From Actinomycetes bacterium (lineage in GTDB: Bacteria; Actinomycetota; Acidimicrobiia; Acidimicrobiales; UBA8190), in contig JAKAQW010000014.1 of the NCBI GenBank assembly GCA_021819525.1, positions 1 to 39,052 of the forward strand: DNA of 39,052 nucleotides. The letters are read 5' to 3'. A program made the position numbers and the translations under genes. Numbering within the stretch: the first letter of the stretch is position 1; every line of letters begins with the position of its first letter. Shown here piece after piece: positions 32,083-39,052 of the stretch. The notes below the pieces were generated by a model. The model did no database searches. It saw only the letters and a program-made list of their open reading frames with translations, and was not told the DNA's origin.

Positions 32083-33833
32083 GCCCGACGGTGCCGCCTC
32101 CCGACCACCACGAGCACCAGCCACCCCCGGACCGCCAGCCACCCCCGGACCGCCAGCCACCCCCGGACCGCCAGCCACCCCCGGACCACCAGCCACCCCC
32201 GGACCGCCAGCCACCCCCGGACCGCCAGCCACCCCCGGACCACCACGAGCACCAGCCGCCTCCGGACCGACACGAGCACCAGCCACCTCCCGAGCACCCC
32301 GACCGCCAGCGGCCCCCCGAGCACCAGCTCTTGCGACCCGCGGCGCAGGCACCCGCACCCCACGTCGCGTCGGCGATGGGGCCGGTGCGCCAGGTCGAGC
32401 TGTTGCGAGCCGTGCTCGACATCACCTCCTCCGATCTCGACGTCCACGTAGTCGTGCAGAGGGTGGCGGAGCTGTTGACCGGGGTCGCCGGCTCCGACGT
32501 GTGCTTCGTGCACCTGGTGGACGAAGAGCGCCGCACCTTGGTATTGGTCGGGGCCACCCCGCCTTTCGACGAGCTGGCCGGCACCATCGAGCTTCGGCTC
32601 GGCGAAGGGGTGGCCGGGTGGGTGGCGCTCCACGGGCGCCCTGCTGTCGTCCCCGACAAGTGGTCCGATCCCCGGTATCGCTACCTGCCGGCACTGCGCG
32701 GCGAGGACTACACCTCGCTGGTGTCGGTACCGATGATCCGCCGCGGCACCCGGGTGGTCGGGGCCCTCAACCTCCACGCGCGCCAACCCCGCCAGTACGA
32801 CGACGCCGACGTGGCGCTCCTCGGCGACCTGGCGAACCTCGTAGCCGGCACCGTCGACAACGCCCGGCTCTACCAGCGGCTGATGCAACGCGAAGAGACC
32901 CTGGCCCGCTTCGCTGCGCGCACCATCGAGGCGCAAGAGCTCGAGCGGCGCCGGCTCGCCGGTGACATCCACGACGGCATCAGCCAGCGCCTGGTCAGCC
33001 TGGCCTACCACCTCGACGCAGCCAGCTCGGTGGCAGAAGCAGTGTGCCAGTCGGTGACCGGCCCAGCGAGCCGCACATCCGGCCTCGCAGCGAGCCCGCC
33101 GCGCACGACCCCGACCGCGACACCTCGGGCCACCTCGACGGCCGCCGCCGCTTGCGGTCCCGAGGTCAGCACCGGTCCCGAGGTCAGCACCGGTCCCGAG
33201 GTCAGCACCGGTCCCGAGGTCAGCACCGGTCCCGAGGTCAGCACCGGTCCCGAGGTCAGCACCGGTCCCGAGGTCAGCACCGGTCCCGAGGACGACGCAT
33301 CCCAGGTGCTGGCGGCCGAGCTGGCCGCGGCACGCAAGCTGGTCGACGACGCGCTCGACGAGGCCCGGAGCGCCATCCGGGGCCTGCGGCCAAGCGTCCT
33401 CGACGACTTGGGGCTCGCTGCCGGCCTCAGGGGACTGGCCCGCGAGCTCTCGGAGATCGAGATCGACGTCGACGTGGACGTAGAGCCAATTTCCCTGGCT
33501 CCACACGTGGAGACCGCGTTGTACCGCGTCGGGCAAGAGGCCCTCCAGAACGTGACCAAGCACGCCGCCGCCAGCCACGTGAGGGTGATGCTGCAACGCC
33601 GAGGCGACCACATCGTCTTGGAGGTCGACGACGATGGGCGAGGGTTCGAGACCGGCGCGTCGACCAGCCCCGGCTCCTACGGGCTAGAAGGCATGGCCGA
33701 ACGCATCGACATGGTCGGGGGCCACCTCGTGGTCCGCTCGGGCCCAGGACACGGGACGGTCGTCACCGCCACCGTGCCGGCGTCACCCGCCACGGGCAGC
33801 TCGCCCGACGACGCTGTGCCGCACCGGCGCTGA
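32079..33833 (+). CDS. GAF-domain sensor histidine kinase (HisKA_3 type) with repeat insertions
   Basis: A 584-residue kinase. Residues about 8-90 are a QPPPDR repeat tail (18-nt unit). A GAF domain follows (about 105-265: ELLTGVAGSDVCFVHLVDEE, LGEGVAGWVALHGRPAVVPD, SVPMIRRGTRVVGALNLH). The HisKA_3 helix has H298 in LAGDIHDGISQRLVSLAYHL. Then comes a low-complexity insert with seven GPEVST repeats (360-401), the second hairpin helix (AARKLVDDALDEARSAIRGLRP), and an HATPase domain (EALQNVTKHAAASHVRV, VDDDGRGF, GSYGLEGMAERI). The insert lies between the two helices of the dimerisation/phosphotransfer hairpin. ATG 32079 overlaps the regulator stop (ATGA), so the two are a two-component pair. No membrane segment; the signal is likely a small cytosolic ligand or redox/gas state. 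Confidence 0.9.
   Translation: MSPTVPPPDHHEHQPPPDRQPPPDRQPPPDRQPPPDHQPPPDRQPPPDRQPPPDHHEHQPPPDRHEHQPPPEHPDRQRPPEHQLLRPAAQAPAPHVASAMGPVRQVELLRAVLDITSSDLDVHVVVQRVAELLTGVAGSDVCFVHLVDEERRTLVLVGATPPFDELAGTIELRLGEGVAGWVALHGRPAVVPDKWSDPRYRYLPALRGEDYTSLVSVPMIRRGTRVVGALNLHARQPRQYDDADVALLGDLANLVAGTVDNARLYQRLMQREETLARFAARTIEAQELERRRLAGDIHDGISQRLVSLAYHLDAASSVAEAVCQSVTGPASRTSGLAASPPRTTPTATPRATSTAAAACGPEVSTGPEVSTGPEVSTGPEVSTGPEVSTGPEVSTGPEVSTGPEDDASQVLAAELAAARKLVDDALDEARSAIRGLRPSVLDDLGLAAGLRGLARELSEIEIDVDVDVEPISLAPHVETALYRVGQEALQNVTKHAAASHVRVMLQRRGDHIVLEVDDDGRGFETGASTSPGSYGLEGMAERIDMVGGHLVVRSGPGHGTVVTATVPASPATGSSPDDAVPHRR
32118..32243 (+). repeat. 18-nt tandem repeat encoding QPPPD(R/H) in the kinase N-terminus
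   Basis: Seven units of the form CAGCCACCCCCGGACCGC (some ending CAC) run in frame and encode QPPPDR/QPPPDH. A degenerate continuation follows to about 32310. Confidence 0.9.
33156..33281 (+). repeat. 18-nt tandem repeat encoding GPEVST inside the kinase hairpin
   Basis: Seven identical units of GGTCCCGAGGTCAGCACC, starting 33156, 33174, 33192, 33210, 33228, 33246, 33264, then a partial unit encoding GPED. In frame throughout. Confidence 0.97.
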
Positions 33834-33910
33834 AGGTACGGCAGTCAGGCAGCGACACTTCCGGGGTCACCATGGCGACTGTCGGCTCCACCGGCGCGGC
33901 ACGAGTCTGC

Positions 33911-35254
33911 TCACGCCGGCGTGAACGCGACCGGCAGGGCGATGGGCGAGCGGAACGCCAGGCCCCGGATATGGAGATCCTGTCCCGGGCCCGGGTCGAG
34001 CCGGAGATCGGCGAGGCGGCCCAAGACGGCGTTCACGGCCACCTTGGTCTCCATCCGGGCCAGGTGCATCCCGAGGCAGACGTGCACGCCAAACCCGAAC
34101 CCGACGTTCTGCCGGCACTTGCGAAAGAGGTCGAACCGATCCGGCTCGGGGTACCTGCGTTCGTCGCGGTTGGCCGCTCCCAGCATGAGCCCGACGTCAG
34201 CTCCTTCTTCGATCGGCACCCCGGCCAGTTCGCTGGGGCGGGTGGCTCGCCGCAAGATCATGGTGACCGGGGGCTCCCAGCGCAACGTCTCCTCGAACGC
34301 CGGCACCACCAACCCTCGATCAGCCTGCACCGCCTGCAGCTGATCAGGGTGGGTGAGCAGCCCGTACAGGAGGTTCCCCGACGCCCGGTAGGTCGTCTCG
34401 ACACCCGCTGGCAGCAACAGGCGCAGGAACGAGAAGATCTCCTCGTCTTCGAGGCGCCGGCCCTCGATCTCGGCGACAGCCAGCTCGCTGATGAGGTCGT
34501 CGGCGGGCCGGCGGCGCCGCTCTGCGAGGACTGCGGCGAAGTAGTCGCGCAGCGCCGCCGACGCGGCCATGCCCCGCTCCCAGTTCGACGAGACGCTCGT
34601 GATCTCGAGCGCCCAGCGTTGGAACGCAGGGAAGTCCGAGCGGGGCAACCCGAGGATCTCGGCGATGACCTGCACCGGGAAGTGGAAGGTGAGCTCTTGG
34701 ACCAGATCGGCCCGCCCCCGGTCGACGAGCTCGTCGAGCAGCTCGTCCACGACACGGCGGACCAACCCGTGCTCCCAGCGCTCGAGCATCTTCGACCGGA
34801 AGGCGGGGGTGACGAGCATCCGGTGCGTCCGGTGCTCGGGCTCGTCCATCTGCAAGATGGTGCGGCCCATGACCATGCCCACGACCCCCTCGTAGACGCT
34901 CGACGAGTACGTCTCCCCGTCCCGCAGCACCTCGAGCACCTCGTCGAAGCCCAGTACCGTCACCGGCCGGGGTCGCGACGGGTCGGGCTCGCGCGCTCCG
35001 GCACCGAGATCGACGGGCCCGACGTGCACCGCGCTCTGGCGTCGCAGCTCGCGCATGATCGGGTAGGGATCGCGCACGTCGCCGGACACCGTGTCGCTCA
35101 GCTCGAAGGGGTCGAAGCGAGCCACCTGCCTGCCCGGCGACGGCCTCCGGCGCGCCGAAGCCGCAGCGTCGCTCGCGGGGTGGGAAGGCGTCGAGCCGTG
35201 GGGAGGACGCAGGGGCCGGCTCTCGCTCGTCTGCTCGCCGGTCACCCTTCGCAC
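33911..35254 (-). CDS. Cytochrome P450
   Basis: A 447-residue soluble P450 monooxygenase. It contains PYPIMRELRRQSAVHVG, MDEPEHRTHRMLVTPAF (C-helix H-x-x-x-R region), an I-helix LLLPAGVETTYRASG (A-G-x-E-T), E-E-T-L-R (K-helix ExxR) and the heme-binding loop FGFGVHVCLGMHLARME with C393 as thiolate ligand. The AGVETT acid/alcohol pair is complete. GTG 35254 has AGGAGG about 8 nt upstream, and the product then begins before a low-complexity Ser/Pro segment; the frame is open far upstream but antisense to the TetR gene. Redox partners are not in the window. Divergent from the TetR regulator, which may control it. Substrate unknown. Confidence 0.92.
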   Translation of the reverse strand: MRRVTGEQTSESRPLRPPHGSTPSHPASDAAASARRRPSPGRQVARFDPFELSDTVSGDVRDPYPIMRELRRQSAVHVGPVDLGAGAREPDPSRPRPVTVLGFDEVLEVLRDGETYSSSVYEGVVGMVMGRTILQMDEPEHRTHRMLVTPAFRSKMLERWEHGLVRRVVDELLDELVDRGRADLVQELTFHFPVQVIAEILGLPRSDFPAFQRWALEITSVSSNWERGMAASAALRDYFAAVLAERRRRPADDLISELAVAEIEGRRLEDEEIFSFLRLLLPAGVETTYRASGNLLYGLLTHPDQLQAVQADRGLVVPAFEETLRWEPPVTMILRRATRPSELAGVPIEEGADVGLMLGAANRDERRYPEPDRFDLFRKCRQNVGFGFGVHVCLGMHLARMETKVAVNAVLGRLADLRLDPGPGQDLHIRGLAFRSPIALPVAFTPA

Positions 35255-35388
35255 GGTCCCAACCTCCTGGTTCACTGGTGCTCGTCCTGCCCCTCGCCGA
35301 CCCGCCCGCGCACCGACCGAGCACTGATCCGACCGGCCTCGACCGCTGGTCGGTGGCCACGCCCGTATCGGAGATGACACTGTAATCC

Positions 35389-35421
35389 AACGTTCGTTCG
35401 GATACCAGCAAACGTTCGTTC
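35389..35421. promoter_or_regulatory. Paired AACGTTCGTTC operator-like sites between P450 and TetR
   Basis: AACGTTCGTTC occurs exactly at 35389-35399 and 35411-35421, 22 bp start to start (about two helical turns), in the 213-bp divergent gap. This placement is typical of a TetR operator for divergent genes. Confidence 0.6.
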
Positions 35422-35455
35422 CGTTCCTGCTTTCGACGTGGGCACGCTTTGGATC

Positions 35456-35461
35456 GACAAT
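35456..35461 (+). promoter_or_regulatory. Candidate -10 box of the TetR gene
   Basis: GACAAT ends 6 nt before GTG 35468; TTCGAC lies 18 nt upstream as a weak -35. This would make a leaderless mRNA. Confidence 0.3.
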
Positions 35462-35467
35462 GGGGGC

Positions 35468-36106
35468 GTGCCCACATTCGCCAGCGAACCGGTCAGCCGG
35501 CCCGAGGGAACCACCAAGCGCCAGCTCATCTTGGACACAGCGCTCTCTCTCATGGCGCAGAACGGCGTGGCGGGCACCAGCATGCGCGACCTCGCGGCGG
35601 CCACAGGCTTGAACGTCGCTTCGCTCTACCACTACTTCCCGTCCAAGCGCGACCTGCTCGTCGCAGTGCTCGACGACCGAGGCTTCCTCTCCGACCTCGC
35701 CACGGCCTCCCCGTCAGCCATGGCCGACAGCCCAGCCACGGGTCTCGGGGACCTGCTCACCGACATCTTGCAGTCCATGCTCGACGTCGAGGACTTCATC
35801 CGCCTCATGCTCGGCGAGGTCCTGAGAGGCGACGAGACCGCAACTACCGTCGGGAGCGACCTGTTCGCCGCCACCCAGGCTGCCCTCGAGCAGTGGCTCG
35901 CCACGAACCGCCCCGACCTGTGCGCCGCCGGATCGCGCCCGGCGCTGGCCCGGGTGCTTCGCTCCCTGCTGATCGGCCTCTTCTTCGAGCATGTTGCCGG
36001 CGTCCTCGCCGAAGACGCCGGCAACGCTTCCGAGGTGTTCCGGGCTCGCGCAGCAGAGGCCGCCTCTCTCCTCGAACCAGGCCAGCGCTGGCACGGGAAT
36101 CCCTGA
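35468..36106 (+). CDS. TetR-family transcriptional regulator
   Basis: A 212-residue regulator. The N-terminal DNA-binding domain (about 15-65) is clear: TKRQLILDTALSLMAQNGVAG, TSMRDLAAATGLNVASLYHYFPSKRDLL, a standard TetR helix-turn-helix. The C-terminal ligand domain (DILQSMLDVEDFIRLMLGEVL) is diverse. GTG 35468 was chosen over GTG 35438 because it sits next to the domain start and a -10-like box. It is divergent from the P450, with AACGTTCGTTC repeats in between, so autoregulation plus control of the P450 is the likely arrangement. The ligand is unknown. Confidence 0.9.
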   Translation: MPTFASEPVSRPEGTTKRQLILDTALSLMAQNGVAGTSMRDLAAATGLNVASLYHYFPSKRDLLVAVLDDRGFLSDLATASPSAMADSPATGLGDLLTDILQSMLDVEDFIRLMLGEVLRGDETATTVGSDLFAATQAALEQWLATNRPDLCAAGSRPALARVLRSLLIGLFFEHVAGVLAEDAGNASEVFRARAAEAASLLEPGQRWHGNP

Positions 36107-36206
36107 CACGAGCACCGTAGAACAAGAGGGCCATCCATCTTGATGCCCGACCTTCCATCAGCGCAGGTCACAGGCCTTGGTGGCATGATCATGAGCCTGG
36201 TGGCAG

Positions 36207-36229
36207 CGCCATGACCTGGGGTCATGGCG
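36207..36229. terminator. Perfect 10-bp hairpin downstream of the TetR gene
   Basis: CGCCATGACC (36207-36216) and GGTCATGGCG (36220-36229) form a perfect stem with a 3-nt loop, about 100 nt after the TetR stop. No T-run follows; it could equally be a protein-binding palindrome. Confidence 0.45.
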
Positions 36230-36428
36230 AACCGGGCAGTGACATGGACAGCCCTCTGGAACAGCGCGGCACGGGTCGCGATCCCGAGGCCACGGGTGTA
36301 CCTGGCGCCGGTCGAGACGGTCCTCGGAGGACGGAGCTGACACCACCGAGTCCTGACCTCCCGGCATGATGGTGGATCCACCCACAGCGCCGGAAACCTA
36401 GGCTTCACCGTGCACTACGGCCGGGGGC

Positions 36429-36528
36429 ACGACAGGGACGAGCACAGCCGGGGGGCGTCGAGATCACGAGCACGACAGGGACGAGCACAGCCGGGGGGCG
36501 TCGAGATCACGAGCACGACAGGGACTTG
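36429..36528 (+). repeat. 43-nt tandem repeat upstream of the solute-binding protein
   Basis: A 43-nt unit beginning ACGACAGGGACGAGCAC occurs at 36429 and 36472, with a 14-nt partial copy from 36515. It ends just before the ribosome site of the next gene. Confidence 0.93.
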
Positions 36529-36546
36529 GACATGAGGAGGGGTTCC

Positions 36547-37923
36547 ATGAGGACCGACCAGGTGGTCCGCAGGATCGGCCGGATCTTCTCGGATCGGTTC
36601 GCCCGACCGGCTGTGGCGGTGGCCGGCTCGTTGCTGCTGGCCACCGTTCTGGCTGCCTGCTCGAGCACCTCCACCTCCTCCACCAGCAGCTCGAGCTCCA
36701 GCAGCTCGACGGCGCCAGCTCCCCCCTCGACCGCTCCCGGGGTCACCGCCACCACCATCCGGGTCGGCGTCATCTCGTCGCTCACCGGCGCCATCGCGGC
36801 CGACTTCGACGGCTTCAGCCCCGGGATGCAGGCCTACTTCGACATGATCGACGCGAGGGGTGGTGTCGACGGGCGCAAGCTGGTGCTGGCCTACAACCTG
36901 GACGACGGCTCGAACCCCTCCCAGTTCACCCAGCTGAGCCACAGCCTCCTCGAACAGGACCACGTCTTCGCGGCCGGCGTCTCTTCGTTCTTCTTCACCC
37001 CGGCGCTGTTCGTCGCCACCCACACACCGACTTACGGGTACAACGTCAGCGGCAACTGGCAGGGTCCGAACAACCTCTTCGCAGCGGGCGGATCCGTCGA
37101 GAGCTTCAACGCCGGGGTGGCACCGGTCGCCTACCTGGCGCACCGGACCCACGCGACCTCGGTCGCCGTCATCAGCTACGGTCCCGCTATCACCTCGTCG
37201 TACGACGCCTGCAAGGCCGACGCCGTGGACCTCGCCGCATCCGGGGTCCACGTAGCCTACGACGCGCTCGACGCCCAGCTGGGCGGCAACTACACGCCCG
37301 CAGTGCAGCAGATGCAGCAGAAGCACGTCGACTTCGTCATCAGCTGCCTGCAGTCCTCGGACAACATCACCCTTTCGCGAGACCTGCGCCAGTACGGGGT
37401 GAACGCCACCCAGCTGTGGCTCGACGGGTACGACCAAGCGCTGCTCGACCACTACACGTCCCTCATGCAAGGGGTGTACATCGATCTGAACGGCACCGTT
37501 CCTTTCGACGTGGTCCACGCCCTGCCGGGCGGCTACCCCGGCATGGCCACATACCTCGCAGCGATGAAGCGCTACGAGCCGAAGTTCGAATTCTCGAGCG
37601 TGGCACTGCAAGGGTGGCAGTCCGCCGCGTTGCTCGCCGAAGGCATCAAGCGGGCCGGCAAGAACCTCACCCAGGCGAACCTCATCGCCGTCACCAACCA
37701 GATCACCAACTTCACCGCCGGGGGGCTCACGATCGTCGTCAACTGGGCCCGGGCCCACACCACCCAGACCTACCCGGCGTGCAGCGACTTCGTGAAGGTG
37801 AAGGGCAAGACCTTCCTCCCGGTCACCATCACCGGGCACCAGGTGTTCGCCTGCTTCGACAAGTCACCCAACCTGAAGGACCCGAAGCTCGCAACACCAC
37901 CAGCCGGAACACCAGGGACGTGA
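36547..37923 (+). CDS. ABC transporter solute-binding lipoprotein (branched-chain amino acid / amide type)
   Basis: A 458-residue lipoprotein of the periplasmic-binding-protein type I (Peripla_BP_6) family. The signal peptide ends in LAAC with lipidated C38, followed by a Ser/Thr-rich tether (SSTSTSSTSSSSSSSST). The mature domain begins TTIRVGVISSLTGAIAADF and contains GMQAYFDMIDARGGVDGRKL, a typical ligand-cleft start, then DDGSNPSQFTQLSHSLLEQD and a later LWLDGYDQALLD. ATG 36547 was chosen because AGGAGG (36536-36541) lies 5 nt upstream. No permease or ATPase genes are in the window, so it is an orphan or its partners lie elsewhere. The ligand is unknown; the family covers amino acids, amides, urea and aromatics. 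Confidence 0.88.
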   Translation: MRTDQVVRRIGRIFSDRFARPAVAVAGSLLLATVLAACSSTSTSSTSSSSSSSSTAPAPPSTAPGVTATTIRVGVISSLTGAIAADFDGFSPGMQAYFDMIDARGGVDGRKLVLAYNLDDGSNPSQFTQLSHSLLEQDHVFAAGVSSFFFTPALFVATHTPTYGYNVSGNWQGPNNLFAAGGSVESFNAGVAPVAYLAHRTHATSVAVISYGPAITSSYDACKADAVDLAASGVHVAYDALDAQLGGNYTPAVQQMQQKHVDFVISCLQSSDNITLSRDLRQYGVNATQLWLDGYDQALLDHYTSLMQGVYIDLNGTVPFDVVHALPGGYPGMATYLAAMKRYEPKFEFSSVALQGWQSAALLAEGIKRAGKNLTQANLIAVTNQITNFTAGGLTIVVNWARAHTTQTYPACSDFVKVKGKTFLPVTITGHQVFACFDKSPNLKDPKLATPPAGTPGT

Positions 37924-38224
37924 CCCGGACCCGACCTTCGGGGGCGTGCCGGGCCCAGCGGTCCAAGCTGCGACAGGCGCCGACTGGCAGGCGATGTGCC
38001 TGGCCGGACCGGCGTGCAGAGCTCAGCCGAACGGGGCGGTCGTCGATCGACCCGGCGGTCCTCCCGAGCGGCGGGGATCCGAGGGTGGCCACTGCGACGG
38101 CTGCACGGGGCGAGCACCTGAGCCGCACGTCGGAGCGGCGGGTACGTGCGCTCCACGATCCCGGCGGGCGGTCGTCGACGGCCCGCTCGGAGCAGACGCG
38201 GGCACTGGGCTAGCCTCGCCTCGC
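37924..38224. other. 301-nt gap between the solute-binding protein and the PNPOx-like gene
   Basis: No convincing gene. TAGCCT at 38211-38216 is a -10-like box 8 nt before the next start. Confidence 0.35.
38211..38216 (+). promoter_or_regulatory. Candidate -10 box of a leaderless PNPOx-like gene
   Basis: TAGCCT ends 8 nt before ATG 38225, and no Shine-Dalgarno lies in between. Confidence 0.4.
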
Positions 38225-38821
38225 ATGGGTGAGCCCACGGAGCGTATCGACGACCGGCTGAGGGCCTTCATCGAGGCACAGAAGGTCTTCTTCGTCGCCA
38301 CGGCACCGGTCGGTCCAAGCGGGCACGTCAATGTGTCGCCGAAGGGCCTCTCCGACACGTTCGCCGTGCTCGACCCGGTGACCGTCGCCTATCTGGACCT
38401 GACCGGCAGCGGCGCCGAGACCATCGCCCACCTCAGGCAGAACGCCCGTATCACCCTGATGTTCTGCGCTTTCGAGGGACCTCCCCGAATCGTACGCCTC
38501 TACGGCACGGGCGAGGTGGTCCTTCCGGGCACCGCGTCCTGGGACCAGCTGTCGGCTCTCTTTCCGGGGCGGTCCGGTGCCCGCGCGGTGGTCCGCGTGG
38601 CCCTGGAGAGGGTCAGCAGCTCCTGCGGCTACGGGGTGCCCCTGTACTCCTTCCAAGCCGAGCGCGACCAGCTCGAGCGTTGGAGCGAGCGCAAGGGGCC
38701 CGACGGCCTCGCTACCTACCGGCGCGACAAGAACTCCTCCAGCATCGACGGCCTGCCCGCTCTCAGCCCTACGGGCGACTGGATCGGGGCCCGGTCGATC
38801 CCCCGGCAGGTGGCTCCGTGA
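38225..38821 (+). CDS. Pyridoxamine 5'-phosphate oxidase-family flavoprotein
   Basis: A 198-residue protein of the FMN-binding split-barrel fold. The strands FFVATAPVGPSGHVNVSPKG, FAVLDPVTVAYLDLTG, and RITLMFCAFEGPPRIVRLYGTGEVV are characteristic of the actinobacterial PNPOx-like group that includes F420-binding and heme-utilisation relatives. A basic C-terminus follows (GLATYRRDKNSSSIDGLP). ATG 38225 fits the family N-terminus and the leaderless -10. The longer frame has no support. Convergent with the acyl-CoA dehydrogenase fragment at the edge. Cofactor and substrate are not determinable here. Confidence 0.85.
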   Translation: MGEPTERIDDRLRAFIEAQKVFFVATAPVGPSGHVNVSPKGLSDTFAVLDPVTVAYLDLTGSGAETIAHLRQNARITLMFCAFEGPPRIVRLYGTGEVVLPGTASWDQLSALFPGRSGARAVVRVALERVSSSCGYGVPLYSFQAERDQLERWSERKGPDGLATYRRDKNSSSIDGLPALSPTGDWIGARSIPRQVAP

Positions 38822-38859
38822 TGGACGTGAGCGTGCAGGTCGACCGGGCTGGAACTGCT

Positions 38860-39052
38860 GCATGATCTGCCGCGCGTAGCGCTCCACCAGCTCTGGCGAG
38901 CCGTCGCGCACGATGTGGGGGATGGCGATGCCGTGGGTGAACAGCGAGGCGCCGACACCGCTCGACCCACCGCCGGCAAGGATCTCCTCGGTGACGATCG
39001 CCGAGTCGATGGCGTTCCCACCGCTCCCGCCGGCATCCTCGGGGAAGCCGAT
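38860..39052 (-). pseudogene. Truncated acyl-CoA dehydrogenase fragment (runs off the right edge)
   Basis: On the minus strand the frame reads IGFPEDAGGSGGNAIDSAIV, TEEILAGGGSSGVGASLFTH, GIAIPHIVRDGSPELVERYA, which is the conserved N-terminal half of an acyl-CoA dehydrogenase, entering from beyond the window. After ...RQIMQQF near 38860 the similarity stops where the ALAVTEP and FAD-binding segments should follow. The frame continues only as antisense to the PNPOx-like gene. So the 3' part has been lost or replaced and the gene is likely dead. The upstream part may still be translated. Confidence 0.6.

Larger units (their letters stand above)
36107..36546. other. 440-nt gap between TetR and the solute-binding lipoprotein
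   Basis: Apart from the hairpin at 36207-36229, a CATGATCATG palindrome at 36184-36193 and the 43-nt repeat at 36429, no gene is seen on either strand. Confidence 0.45.

Noticed and set aside
33156-33281. CRISPR-like array
   Set aside because: Seven directly abutting identical 18-nt units without spacers, read in frame within a kinase; it is a protein repeat.
33044-35377. 777-residue plus-strand frame
   Set aside because: Covers the kinase repeats out of frame and then runs antisense to the P450.
36415-37839. 474-residue minus-strand frame
   Set aside because: Antisense to the solute-binding lipoprotein.

Overview
The window looks like chromosomal DNA of a high-GC actinobacterium, most likely of the class Acidimicrobiia or a close relative. 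This rests on several things. Codon third positions are very GC-rich. There are PdtaS, Rpf, DUF3107, DUF1707, WXG100 and paired ArsA-type proteins. One protein starts with a GPGWW-ASDGKWYPP motif that I associate with Acidimicrobiia. Several start codons sit 6-8 nt behind a TANNNT -10 box, as in leaderless actinobacterial genes. The assignment is inference; there is no rRNA here.

Region 1 (1-6711) is the right end of an integrative mobile element. A tyrosine recombinase ends 2 bp from the 3' end of a tRNA-Arg(TCT) gene. Inward of it lie two or three surface or membrane proteins, an ArdC-like antirestriction protein, and an overlapping antitoxin / AbiEii-type nucleotidyltransferase pair. The ArdC and nucleotidyltransferase genes end in the same acidic ...LGQG tail. 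The left end of the element lies outside the window.

Region 2 (6714-17129) is core chromosome: tRNA-Arg, tRNA-His and tRNA-Lys; thiolase; two alpha/beta hydrolases; an aldose-1-epimerase-like protein; SurE; an Rpf-type resuscitation factor behind a long leader; a protein with a degenerate GGDEF-like domain; a WXG100 protein; and a DUF1707 membrane protein.

Region 3 (17320-28424) holds the large helicase Lhr, then a leftward cluster with start/stop overlaps: DUF3107, two ArsA/Get3-type ATPases (one lacking the signature lysine), a 57-codon repeat-built ORF, a PHP phosphoesterase and the PdtaS histidine kinase. A dGTPase-like HD hydrolase diverges from it.

Region 4 (28553-39052) holds a small membrane protein behind a possible 34-codon leader ORF; thiC behind a TPP riboswitch; a NarL-type response regulator and its GAF histidine kinase; a cytochrome P450 divergent from a TetR regulator with paired operator-like repeats; a solute-binding lipoprotein; a PNPOx-like protein; and a truncated acyl-CoA dehydrogenase at the edge.

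The most striking features are short tandem repeats at about a dozen loci. Upstream of the response regulator, a 17-nt repeat makes four consecutive six-codon minicistrons. Each stop overlaps the next start, and the last leads into the regulator. In the partner kinase, seven GPEVST repeats interrupt the dimerisation/phosphotransfer hairpin.
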